Shown here one piece after another: positions 1-6,165 of a stretch of DNA of 7,246 bases. Source of the DNA: an uncultured Flavobacteriales bacterium. GTDB lineage: Bacteria; Bacteroidota; Bacteroidia; Flavobacteriales; Vicingaceae. The position numbers were made by a program, and so were the translations under genes. Each line of letters starts with the position of its first letter. Within the stretch, counting starts at the first letter, position 1. The notes under the pieces were generated by a model. It was not told where the DNA came from. It did not search any database and saw only the letters and a program-made list of their open reading frames with translations. Where the stretch lies: the NCBI GenBank assembly GCA_913052515.1, contig CAJXFJ010000073.1, positions 1 to 7,246 of the forward strand, in the 5' to 3' direction.

Positions 1-1772
1 AAAACTACTTCTCTAATATTATTTCCAGAAATCGTGTTTCCAGAACAATCTCTTACATTAGAAACTACTAGAGTATGCACAATTCCAGAATCTAAAGGTG
101 TACTCAAAATCAATAAGGCTTGAGTATACGCTGGTGCTTGATTGAAAACTTGACCTACAACGGCCGAAGTAGAAAAAGCATAAGTGCCATTTACTATCGA
201 ACTTGAATCCATAAATTCATTAAACTCTACCAAGACACTATCTGCTGAAAGCGCAGAAGCTCTAATTACCACAGGAGGTGTAACATCGGGAGAAGTGTTG
301 TAAATGCTATTCTGCGTTCCGGGTGTTCCTCCAACGGTAGCGATAGAAGCCGCAAAATTGACTTTCCCAGTACATGCTGTTTCTGGGTTAATTTGTTCAA
401 TGGTCCATCCTCCATTTTCTTTAGAAGCATCATCATACCAACTTAAACCATAACTAAGTTGATCCACTAGCTGAGCGTTATTATCGGTCAATACAATATC
501 ATCTCCACTATTATTTAAACTAGGCAAAGTAGATACAGGAACGACTGTTCCAAAAGTTTGGTATGCATTTACATCCGCATTACTGCAAATAATAACATAC
601 TCTTGCGGTTGCAAAATATAGGAAGGAAGCAATCGTGTTGAAGAACCATCAGCGATTTCCCAATCCTTTAAATCAAACACTTTTTGTGAAGCATTGTAAA
701 TTTCAATAAACTCTCCACTGGGCAAGCCAAATGAAGGTGAAGGATCTGCATAAAACTCATTAATTACAACATCTCTATAGGCAGCAGCCACGGATACAAA
801 ATAAAAGAAGGAAAGCGTGTCTCTTAGCATGGCATTCCCATTTCTATCTTCTACATTCTGGATGTCTAAATCATAAAACAAACCTGAAGTAAAAGTATTG
901 GCAAAATCTAATGTTATTCGACTACTATCTGCTGCATTCAAAAAAACAGAAGTAGGAGCGCCTATTCCTTGACTCAGGCTAAAGTTTGAAGGATTTGTTG
1001 CTGTGGCAACATCCACAAATTCACTAAATCGAACTTCCAATTGATTACTACTTAAAATGATAACGGTATCAGCGGTTGGTTTAATGGTATCTTGAAAGGC
1101 AAGTCCATTTACCACAAAATCATCAAAGAAAAATTTATCTGAACGGGTAGATGTATAATAACATTTTACTCCAAAAAAAGCACTTTGTGGATGAGTTAAA
1201 TCTGTTACAGTTCCTTGAGAAATGGGATTGTTTAACAAGGCTGAAGTATCTGCAAAAAGTTCCCACAATCCTGTTGCGCTTTTCGTTACCCTCACTTTCA
1301 CTTTTACTGGCTGTTGCCCAACCAATCCATCTATTCCATCAATTATTTTTGTTGTACTCGCTCCAATTTGCCGATACAAGCTTACATCATCAACTGTACC
1401 ACTTACCCCTCCAATTCGAACAAAGTAACCATTTAGGTTTTGGTTTAAATCCTGTTGAGAAGAAACTAAGTAAACTTCAGCATAATTGCTCCCAGATGGT
1501 GAAAAATCCATTTCTACATAAAACTCCCAACTGGCATCGTTTATAACGGTTGAGTTCGTTACTAAATAAGCAGGAGAACTAGCAGAACCGTCATTCAATT
1601 GAAGTTGATTGTTTCCATCAATTTGAAACTTACTTGTCTCTCCAACCCAAGTTGGATTTATTGTAAAATTCCCATCCGAAAAATCATCTGTAAATCCTTG
1701 CTGTGCGTAGCTTGATAGATATGAAATTGTTAATAGAAATAGCGCAAATAAATAGTTTAGCTTCATCATCAT
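1..1772 (-). CDS. Secreted lamin-tail-domain protein with bacterial Ig-like domains (3' end outside the window)
   Basis: An uninterrupted reading frame runs leftward from 1772 off the window edge (590 complete codons, no stop). Three ATG codons in a row (1772, 1769, 1766) give an M-M-M-K start, and which one is used cannot be decided. Residues 4-23 form a signal peptide with a hydrophobic core (LFALFLLTISYL) and a likely cut after SSYA. Residues 24 to about 225 begin DDFSDGNF and look like a beta-sandwich, LamG-like domain common in exported Bacteroidota proteins. About 228-325 is an Ig-like domain of the SbsA/Big_5 type (VRFSEFVD, VEDRNGNAM). About 333-492 is a lamin-tail domain (VINEFYADP, GEFIEIYNAS, LKDWEIADG, LNNSGDDIVLTD, GGTPGTQNSIYN). 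From about 496 a second SbsA-like domain follows (VEFNEFMDSS, VSNVRDCSGNTISGN). It is most likely a cell-surface or secreted protein; a type IX secretion signal would lie beyond the edge and is unseen. Its enzymatic or adhesive role is unknown. It is transcribed divergently from asd. Confidence 0.88.
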   Translation of the reverse strand, partial: MMMKLNYLFALFLLTISYLSSYAQQGFTDDFSDGNFTINPTWVGETSKFQIDGNNQLQLNDGSASSPAYLVTNSTVINDASWEFYVEMDFSPSGSNYAEVYLVSSQQDLNQNLNGYFVRIGGVSGTVDDVSLYRQIGASTTKIIDGIDGLVGQQPVKVKVRVTKSATGLWELFADTSALLNNPISQGTVTDLTHPQSAFFGVKCYYTSTRSDKFFFDDFVVNGLAFQDTIKPTADTVIILSSNQLEVRFSEFVDVATATNPSNFSLSQGIGAPTSVFLNAADSSRITLDFANTFTSGLFYDLDIQNVEDRNGNAMLRDTLSFFYFVSVAAAYRDVVINEFYADPSPSFGLPSGEFIEIYNASQKVFDLKDWEIADGSSTRLLPSYILQPQEYVIICSNADVNAYQTFGTVVPVSTLPSLNNSGDDIVLTDNNAQLVDQLSYGLSWYDDASKENGGWTIEQINPETACTGKVNFAASIATVGGTPGTQNSIYNTSPDVTPPVVIRASALSADSVLVEFNEFMDSSSIVNGTYAFSTSAVVGQVFNQAPAYTQALLILSTPLDSGIVHTLVVSNVRDCSGNTISGNNIREVV

Positions 1773-1800
1773 AAAAAAGAGCTTAGGTGCGTAAAGTTAG

Positions 1801-1808
1801 TACATTTG
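1801..1808 (+). promoter_or_regulatory. Candidate -7 promoter element for asd
   Basis: TACATTTG matches the Bacteroidota -7 consensus TAnnTTTG at all fixed positions. It lies 39 bases before the asd ATG, which would give a leader of about 30 bases. No TTG -33 element is visible at the expected distance, so the call rests on one box. In the same 75-base divergent region, TAACTTTA on the minus strand (1799 to 1792) is a 7/8 match that could serve the lamin-tail gene. No Shine-Dalgarno sequence precedes either start, as is usual in this phylum. Confidence 0.4.
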
Positions 1809-1847
1809 AAGTCCCTTTAAGTAAAATCAAGGTTAACAATAGATTGA

Positions 1848-2837
1848 ATGAAAGTAGCAGTTGTAGGAGCCACTGGTTTAGTTGGTCAAGTTATGATGCA
1901 AGTTTTAGAGGAAAGAAATTTCCCAGTAAGTGAATTAATTCCCGTTGCCTCAGAGCGCTCTGTGGGGAAAGAAGTCCACTTCAAAGGCAAACAAATTAAA
2001 GTAGTAGGACTTGAAACTGCCATTGAACTAAAACCCAATATTGCCCTATTTTCAGCCGGTGGAGAAACTTCTTTAAAGTATGCTGAAAAATTTGCAAATG
2101 TTGGCACTACGGTTATTGACAACTCTTCTGCTTGGCGCATGGATCCAAGCAAAAAGCTTATTATTCCTGAAGTGAATTCGGATGTTTTAACCAAAGAAGA
2201 CAAGATCATTGCCAATCCAAATTGCTCTACCATTCAAATGATTTTAGCCTTAGCTCCCATTCATAAAAAATATGGAATAGACCGAATTGTTGTCTCGACT
2301 TATCAATCAATTACAGGCACTGGAGTTAAAGCAGTAAGACAATTGGAAGATGAGCAAAATGGTGTTGAAGGCGAAAAAGCATATCCACATCCAATCTATA
2401 AAAATGCCATTCCACATTGCGATGTTTTCTTAGAAAATGACTACACCAAAGAAGAAATGAAATTGGTGAAAGAAAGCCGCAAAATTATGGGAGAACCCAA
2501 CTTAAAAGTTACGGCTACAGCGGTTCGTATTCCTGTGGTTGGTGGTCATTCTGAATCGGTAAACCTCAGCTTGAAAAAAGCATTTGAAGTCGAAGATATA
2601 AGATCTCTATTGGCAGATTGTTCAGGCATAAAAGTAGTGGATGATGTGGCAAATAATCGTTACCCCATGCCACTTGATTCTCACGGTAGAGACGAAGTTT
2701 TTGTGGGAAGAATCCGAAAAGATGAAAGCCAAGAAAATGGAATTAATCTGTGGATTGTAGCTGATAATTTAAGAAAAGGAGCTGCTACAAATACCATTCA
2801 GATCGCTGAGTATTTGGTTGAGAAAAAGCTGGTTTAA
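1848..2837 (+). CDS. asd: Aspartate-semialdehyde dehydrogenase
   Basis: This enzyme makes L-aspartate 4-semialdehyde from 4-aspartyl phosphate with NADPH in the cytoplasm. It is the branch-point step towards lysine/diaminopimelate, threonine and methionine. The 329-residue length is normal for the family. The NADP-binding Rossmann motif GATGLVG is at residues 7-13. The active-site motif NPNCST places the catalytic cysteine at C126. TYQSITGTG follows at 151-159 with Q153 in the usual substrate-binding position. VRIPVVGGHSE at 226-236 carries substrate-binding R227 and the catalytic H234. NLRKGAATN at 307-315 is the conserved C-terminal cofactor region. All key residues are present, so it should be active. 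The form resembles the bacterial peptidoglycan-organism subgroup rather than the archaeal/fungal one. The ATG at 1848 places the Rossmann strand directly at the N-terminus, as expected. It appears to be a single-gene unit, with a weak terminator-like signal after it. Confidence 0.97.
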   Translation: MKVAVVGATGLVGQVMMQVLEERNFPVSELIPVASERSVGKEVHFKGKQIKVVGLETAIELKPNIALFSAGGETSLKYAEKFANVGTTVIDNSSAWRMDPSKKLIIPEVNSDVLTKEDKIIANPNCSTIQMILALAPIHKKYGIDRIVVSTYQSITGTGVKAVRQLEDEQNGVEGEKAYPHPIYKNAIPHCDVFLENDYTKEEMKLVKESRKIMGEPNLKVTATAVRIPVVGGHSESVNLSLKKAFEVEDIRSLLADCSGIKVVDDVANNRYPMPLDSHGRDEVFVGRIRKDESQENGINLWIVADNLRKGAATNTIQIAEYLVEKKLV

Positions 2838-2857
2838 ACAGTCTATAAAATATCCAT

Positions 2858-2877
2858 AAGCCAGTTTAGCTTTTTTT
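2858..2877 (+). terminator. Weak intrinsic terminator candidate after asd
   Basis: A short stem AAGC/GCTT with a 7-base loop (2858-2872) runs into seven consecutive T (2871-2877), 21 bases past the asd stop. Alternatively, AAAAAGCT at the end of asd (2823-2830) can pair with AGCTTTTT (2868-2875), giving an 8-base stem with a 37-base loop. Both are AT-rich and thermodynamically weak, so read-through into the sigma factor gene is possible. Confidence 0.35.
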
Positions 2878-2909
2878 ATTTCGTATTTTTAACGCACTAG
2901 GCAACGAAA

Positions 2910-3506
2910 ATGAAAACCACCGTGTCTATCACAAAAGGCACAGGGCCTAAAGTTCAACTACCCAATATGGATGAGAAAAAGTTAATACAAGCCTGTATCA
3001 AAGAAGATAAAGCTGCGCAGCGGGCATTGTATGAGCAATTCTCACCTAAAATGTACTACATCTGCTTACGTTATGCAAGACATGATATGGAAGCTCAAGA
3101 TATGTTACAGGATGGATTTGTAAAAGTTTTTGACCATATTGGAAAATTCAAGTTTGAAGGCTCTTTTGAGGGTTGGGTAAGAAGGATTATGGTAAATACC
3201 GCTTTGAATTATTGCCGCAAAAGAAGCTTTAAGGAAGAAGTCATAGGCTTAGAAGATTATCAAGATCAAGTTGTTAGTTCAAAAGCTATTAGCAAATTAA
3301 GTGAACAAGAATTGTTACAATTAATCCAACAATTGCCAGATGGTTATCGTATGGTATTTAACCTTTATGTAATTGAAGGGTATAGTCATAAAGAAATTGG
3401 AGATAAACTAGGCATCTCTGAAAGCACCTCTCGATCTCAATTAGCGAAATCGAGAAAGTGGATGCAAAATGAAGTTACGAAATTAAAAATGAGCAAACAT
3501 GTCTGA
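2910..3506 (+). CDS. ECF-family RNA polymerase sigma factor
   Basis: This is a two-domain extracytoplasmic-function sigma factor that would direct RNA polymerase to a specific regulon. Sigma region 2 spans about residues 38-105: YEQFSPKMYYICLRYARHD, then DMLQDGFVKVF (64-74), the region 2.2 core-binding motif, and FEGWVRRIMVNTALNYCRKR at its end. A short linker (about 106-130) leads to sigma region 4 (about 132-188). Its LPDGYRMVFNLYVIEGYSHKEI stretch and GISESTSRSQLAKSR form the helix-turn-helix that reads the -35-like element. The spacing and motifs resemble the ECF21-type factors typical of Bacteroidota, though this assignment is from memory of the group. The first 19 residues have no family counterpart, and an in-frame ATG at 2967 (M20, before DEKKLIQ) is an equally plausible start. 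TATTTTTA at 2884-2891 is a 7/8 match to the -7 box. The gene overlaps the next by 8 bases, implying coupled expression with that regulator. Confidence 0.95.
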   Translation: MKTTVSITKGTGPKVQLPNMDEKKLIQACIKEDKAAQRALYEQFSPKMYYICLRYARHDMEAQDMLQDGFVKVFDHIGKFKFEGSFEGWVRRIMVNTALNYCRKRSFKEEVIGLEDYQDQVVSSKAISKLSEQELLQLIQQLPDGYRMVFNLYVIEGYSHKEIGDKLGISESTSRSQLAKSRKWMQNEVTKLKMSKHV

Positions 3507-4899
3507 TCAGATAGAAGAATTCGATCGTGTGTTTCGCGAAAAGCTTGGTGGCCAAACAGCTCCTCCACCTGAAACTGTTTGGGAAAACATTGAGAAAAAG
3601 CGCACTTACGGTCATGTAGTGGCAAATCGTGTTTCTAACTACTGGCAAACTTTTGGTACGCTCATGCTATTGCTATTAGGTGGTGGTGCAAGTTTATTTT
3701 TGGGTGAAAATCAAACTCAGCCTATTGATCAACAAATTCAATCTCTTGATTTCAAGCAATTTGAAAACAGCAACGTTAACTCCTTTCAAACTTCTGTTAA
3801 CTCAACTGATTTAAATCAACCCTATTTTTCAACTTTAGTAGAAAGTAATAAAGTTGAAACCCAATCAAAGCCAGTATCCAAACAAAAAGCTTCCAAATTT
3901 AATTTGCCAGATGCTGAATTGATGGCTTCTATTCAACAAGCTGCATTTTCAAAACCAGAAAACATAGAAGATCAGCGATTAAATGCATATATCAATGTAT
4001 TAGATGGTTGGGAAACGGCTAAGCCTATTTCTTTTATCAGATATGACTATATGAATCATGCTAGTCTTCAACCTTTTATTGTATACAATAAACAAGGAGA
4101 AGCTAAATCTGCTGATAAGGTTGAATATGATTATGTTCGAGAAATTTTCAAGAAAAAGACTTTTAATGAGAGAGCTTATTGGTACTTCGCATTTACTCCT
4201 CAAAGTGTACAAAAAATTCTCACTCCAGAGTTCAACCTTTCTAGCGATTATTTGAGAGACAGGGCCAAAGCAGAAAACACCCGTCTAGCATATACTGTAA
4301 GTGCTGCAATTCAATATGAATTAAACGAGCACAAATTCTTCGAAAGTGGAATCAATTTTACTCAGATTTACGAGGAAATGCATTATGAAGGAGAAAAGCG
4401 TTTCTCTAACCAGTATGATTTTGTAGAAATTCCATTACTGTTAGGATATAAAGATCGTAATGCAAAATGGGGATGGCATTTCAAAGGTGGATTAGGAATT
4501 CAGGTGTTTAACAATTTTGATGGTTACATTTTAAAGAAAGTAGCTGATCCAAATGACCCAAGCATTCCTCAGAATCAGCCTGAGCCAGACCCTAATTATA
4601 GAATGAAAAAGTCTGATGCTTTTATCAATATTATTACCAGTAATCATAAATTGTCTAAGAATCAGGACCGTAGAGGAATTTTAGACTTAAGTAATGAAGA
4701 TGAAAATCCTTACAAAACAGCAGGAGTTGTGAATGTTCATATGGCTGCTGGATTAAGTTATCACCATAGCATAAAAACAAGCTTTATGCTTACGCCTCAC
4801 TATAGCCGAAGTGTTAATTCTATCAGTAAAGAGAGTGCCTTGTTTAAAGAGCAGATCAGTTACTTTGGTGTTAGCTTTGGAACGCTAATTAAGTTTTAA
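3499..4899 (+). CDS. Dual membrane-spanning anti-sigma factor: inner-membrane helix plus outer-membrane beta-barrel (Dma-like)
   Basis: This 466-residue protein probably holds the preceding sigma factor inactive and responds to a surface signal. Residues 1-50 are cytoplasmic, with the Bacteroidota anti-sigma-like motif FDRVFREKL...PPPETVWENIEKK (8-34). Residues about 51-68 form one hydrophobic helix (LMLLLLGGGASLFLG). Residues 70-225 form a polar, low-complexity Q/N/S-rich periplasmic segment with no recognised domain. Residues 226-466 read as eight amphipathic beta strands (about 226-235, 263-275, 278-294, 306-319, 323-340, 410-425, 427-439, 453-466) and end in phenylalanine, as outer-membrane barrels do. 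Turns 2-3, 4-5 and 6-7 are short and the other loops longer. The loop of about 70 residues (341-409, Pro/Asp/Asn-rich) would face outside. No cleavable signal peptide is seen. The layout matches the Dma family reported in Bacteroides. The ATG overlaps the sigma gene's end, which supports this start. Function is inferred from architecture and context. Confidence 0.85.
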   Translation: MSDQIEEFDRVFREKLGGQTAPPPETVWENIEKKRTYGHVVANRVSNYWQTFGTLMLLLLGGGASLFLGENQTQPIDQQIQSLDFKQFENSNVNSFQTSVNSTDLNQPYFSTLVESNKVETQSKPVSKQKASKFNLPDAELMASIQQAAFSKPENIEDQRLNAYINVLDGWETAKPISFIRYDYMNHASLQPFIVYNKQGEAKSADKVEYDYVREIFKKKTFNERAYWYFAFTPQSVQKILTPEFNLSSDYLRDRAKAENTRLAYTVSAAIQYELNEHKFFESGINFTQIYEEMHYEGEKRFSNQYDFVEIPLLLGYKDRNAKWGWHFKGGLGIQVFNNFDGYILKKVADPNDPSIPQNQPEPDPNYRMKKSDAFINIITSNHKLSKNQDRRGILDLSNEDENPYKTAGVVNVHMAAGLSYHHSIKTSFMLTPHYSRSVNSISKESALFKEQISYFGVSFGTLIKF

Positions 4900-4910
4900 T
4901 CAGGACTTAT

Positions 4911-5354
4911 TTACCACAAGCTCACAAGCTTAATGGTGGTTTTGTATTCATTCTTTTGTAATTGAACTCTCGCTTCTTCAAACTTTGGAAGACCGCTTAA
5001 TATGCTTTTGTTATTCGAAAAACCATATGGCTCTTTAGGAATTCCAATTAAGTTCTTATCAAAGGCTTGATTGCTATTCACATCATGAATCATGGCAATT
5101 GCGTACTCACCATAAGGCAGATCATTAAATTCCAACAACATACTGGAAGAAGTAACCGTTACCTCCTTGCTTATGATTGCTTTTTCTGCTTGATCGGGAA
5201 ATCCTTCGGACTTATTGAAAACTAAAATACCTAAGTTGCCTTTTATTTCTTTTATCCCTTCTACTTGAAGTAGCAAAGTCCCTTTTGGGCTTTCCTGCAA
5301 GGGCGAAAATGCTTGACACAAAACAACTGTAAGAAAAAGTAGAAATAAGCGCAT
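4911..5354 (-). CDS. Exported DUF2141 family protein
   Basis: This is a 147-residue secreted or periplasmic protein of the DUF2141 family. Residues 1-16 form a signal peptide (LFLLFLTVVLCQAFS); the C13 position does not make a convincing lipobox. The mature part shows the family's signature: GNLGILVFN (39-47), DLPYGEYAIAMIHDVNSN (78-95), then IGIPKEPYGFSNN and LPKFEEARVQL. The fold is expected to be a small beta-sandwich related to transthyretin-like domains; no biochemical role is established for the family. The length is normal and the family motifs are intact. It is transcribed in the same direction as the gene at 5378-6070, 23 bases downstream of it. A perfect inverted repeat fills that gap and ends three bases before the ATG. 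Its 3' end faces the anti-sigma gene with only 11 bases between the two stop codons and no clear terminator. Confidence 0.88.
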   Translation of the reverse strand: MRLFLLFLTVVLCQAFSPLQESPKGTLLLQVEGIKEIKGNLGILVFNKSEGFPDQAEKAIISKEVTVTSSSMLLEFNDLPYGEYAIAMIHDVNSNQAFDKNLIGIPKEPYGFSNNKSILSGLPKFEEARVQLQKNEYKTTIKLVSLW

Positions 5355-5357
5355 AAA

Positions 5358-5381
5358 TTAACTTTGCAGACACAAAGTTAA
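5358..5381. repeat. Perfect 9-base inverted repeat at the DUF2141 start
   Basis: The arms TTAACTTTG (5358-5366) and CAAAGTTAA (5373-5381) are perfectly complementary around a 6-base spacer. The repeat overlaps the stop codon of the gene ending at 5378 and finishes three bases before the DUF2141 ATG. In minus-strand RNA it would fold into a hairpin directly against the start codon. Each arm also contains TAACTTTG, a full match to the -7 consensus TAnnTTTG, one on each strand. It could therefore be an operator, a promoter element or an RNA hairpin; the sequence does not choose between these. Confidence 0.7.
5373..5380 (-). promoter_or_regulatory. Candidate -7 element for the DUF2141 gene
   Basis: TAACTTTG on the minus strand (5380 to 5373) fully matches TAnnTTTG. 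Transcription would begin about 12 bases before the ATG at 5354. No TTG -33 partner is seen at the right distance, and the box lies inside an inverted repeat, so it may instead be part of an operator or hairpin. Confidence 0.3.
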
Positions 5382-6070
5382 CTAAGGTACTTGCTATCCC
5401 ATTCAGTAGAGCTAAAATTTTCTCGAAAACCCATTACTAGCATACAGCTTAATCCACAAATGGCAATAAAGCTATGTACTACCAAGAAAGCAAATACGTC
5501 CCAAGATGGTGTTGGAATTATCAAAGAAAAAACGACAGCAACACCCAATAAAAACCAAAACATGGTCATAAAGTCCCGTAGAGGGAAAGCCAACAAAGAC
5601 CGAAAAAAATTGATTTCTCCACCCCATTTATGAATCAAATAGTACTTGCCATTTTTGAGTGGTAAAAACAATAAAGGATCAGAGTCTTTATCTTCAAGCT
5701 TGAAGAGTTCTTTGGGAGCCACAATTTTAAAATTTTCAATAGAAATCCCGAGTTTATCTTCTAATTCTTTGATTTTTAAAACCGCTTCGTAGGGGATTTC
5801 TCCTTTAAAAACAGAAGAGTCTAAAAACCTTAATCGATACTTTATACAAATCGCTCTAATTTGCTCAAGAGTGTATATCTGATTTTGATCTAAAAGGGTT
5901 TCTTCAGCTTCTTGATTGGAATTAGAACTCTCAAGATTCTCAGCAATTTTAGACTCTCTAGCTGCTGATTCTTGCCAAATTTCTTGAACTTCTTGCAAGA
6001 TTGTTTTTTTCTCTTCCCTTGATTTAATTTGATTCAGCTTTTTTTCAAGGTCAACCGTATTAAAATTCAT
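5378..6070 (-). CDS. Conserved-looking membrane protein of unknown function, two C-terminal helices
   Basis: I do not recognise a named family. The 230-residue protein has three parts. Residues 1-60 are highly charged and helical (EKKLNQIKSREEKK, then a Glu/Asn/Ser-rich stretch), probably a coiled coil plus flexible linker. Residues 64-155 form a compact soluble domain, including YTLEQIRAICIKYRLRFLD, a helical IKELEDKLGISIENF, and FLPLKNGKYYLIHKWGGEIN. Residues about 168-186 and 191-213 are two hydrophobic helices separated by a short PTPSW turn, which would leave both termini on the same side, probably the cytoplasm. There is no signal peptide. It lies between the cytochrome gene (95-base gap) and the DUF2141 gene (23-base gap), all on the same strand, so co-transcription with DUF2141 is likely. 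Coding status is supported by its length, its amphipathic and membrane segments, and codon use like its neighbours. Confidence 0.8.
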   Translation of the reverse strand: MNFNTVDLEKKLNQIKSREEKKTILQEVQEIWQESAARESKIAENLESSNSNQEAEETLLDQNQIYTLEQIRAICIKYRLRFLDSSVFKGEIPYEAVLKIKELEDKLGISIENFKIVAPKELFKLEDKDSDPLLFLPLKNGKYYLIHKWGGEINFFRSLLAFPLRDFMTMFWFLLGVAVVFSLIIPTPSWDVFAFLVVHSFIAICGLSCMLVMGFRENFSSTEWDSKYLS

Positions 6071-6120
6071 GTTTAAATATTAAGCCTCATTTTGTTGGCA
6101 CTATAGCCAAAAGTTTAGGT

Positions 6121-6149
6121 TTGGTTGAGAGAAGTATAAAATTAACCAA
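6121..6149. repeat. Imperfect inverted repeat in the 95-base gap after the cytochrome gene
   Basis: TTGGTTGA (6121-6128) pairs with TTAACCAA (6142-6149) through one G-T wobble, with a 13-base loop. It begins about 17 bases after the cytochrome stop on the minus strand. No T-run follows in that direction, so it is at best a weak terminator or an RNA-stabilising 3' hairpin. No convincing TAnnTTTG promoter for the gene at 6070 was found in the rest of this gap. Confidence 0.35.
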
Positions 6150-6165
6150 GAAAAACTCAAATTGT

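Noticed and set aside
1151..1546. Plus-strand open frame of 131 codons, and another at 1222-1428
   Set aside because: Both lie antisense to the lamin-tail gene, whose minus-strand frame shows continuous recognisable domains here. The plus-strand products are Leu/His-rich with no domain pattern.
1886..2233. Minus-strand open frame of 115 codons within asd
   Set aside because: It is antisense to conserved asd sequence, including the catalytic cysteine motif, and has no promoter or family features.
4000..4255. Short open frames on both strands inside the anti-sigma gene
   Set aside because: They are out-of-frame shadows in AT-rich sequence, with no recognisable motifs and no start context.
4900..4910. 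Possible bidirectional terminator between the convergent genes
   Set aside because: Only 11 bases separate the stop codons, and no stem followed by a T-run is visible there or in the flanking coding ends.
5391..5633. Plus-strand open frame of 80 codons inside the membrane-protein gene
   Set aside because: It is antisense to the two transmembrane helices of that gene. The Lys/Thr-rich product is what the reverse complement of hydrophobic codons gives.
6095..6110. Small hairpin TTGGC/GCCAA in the gap before the gene at 6070
   Set aside because: It has only five base pairs, no T-run in either direction and no nearby promoter element, so it is expected by chance in such sequence.
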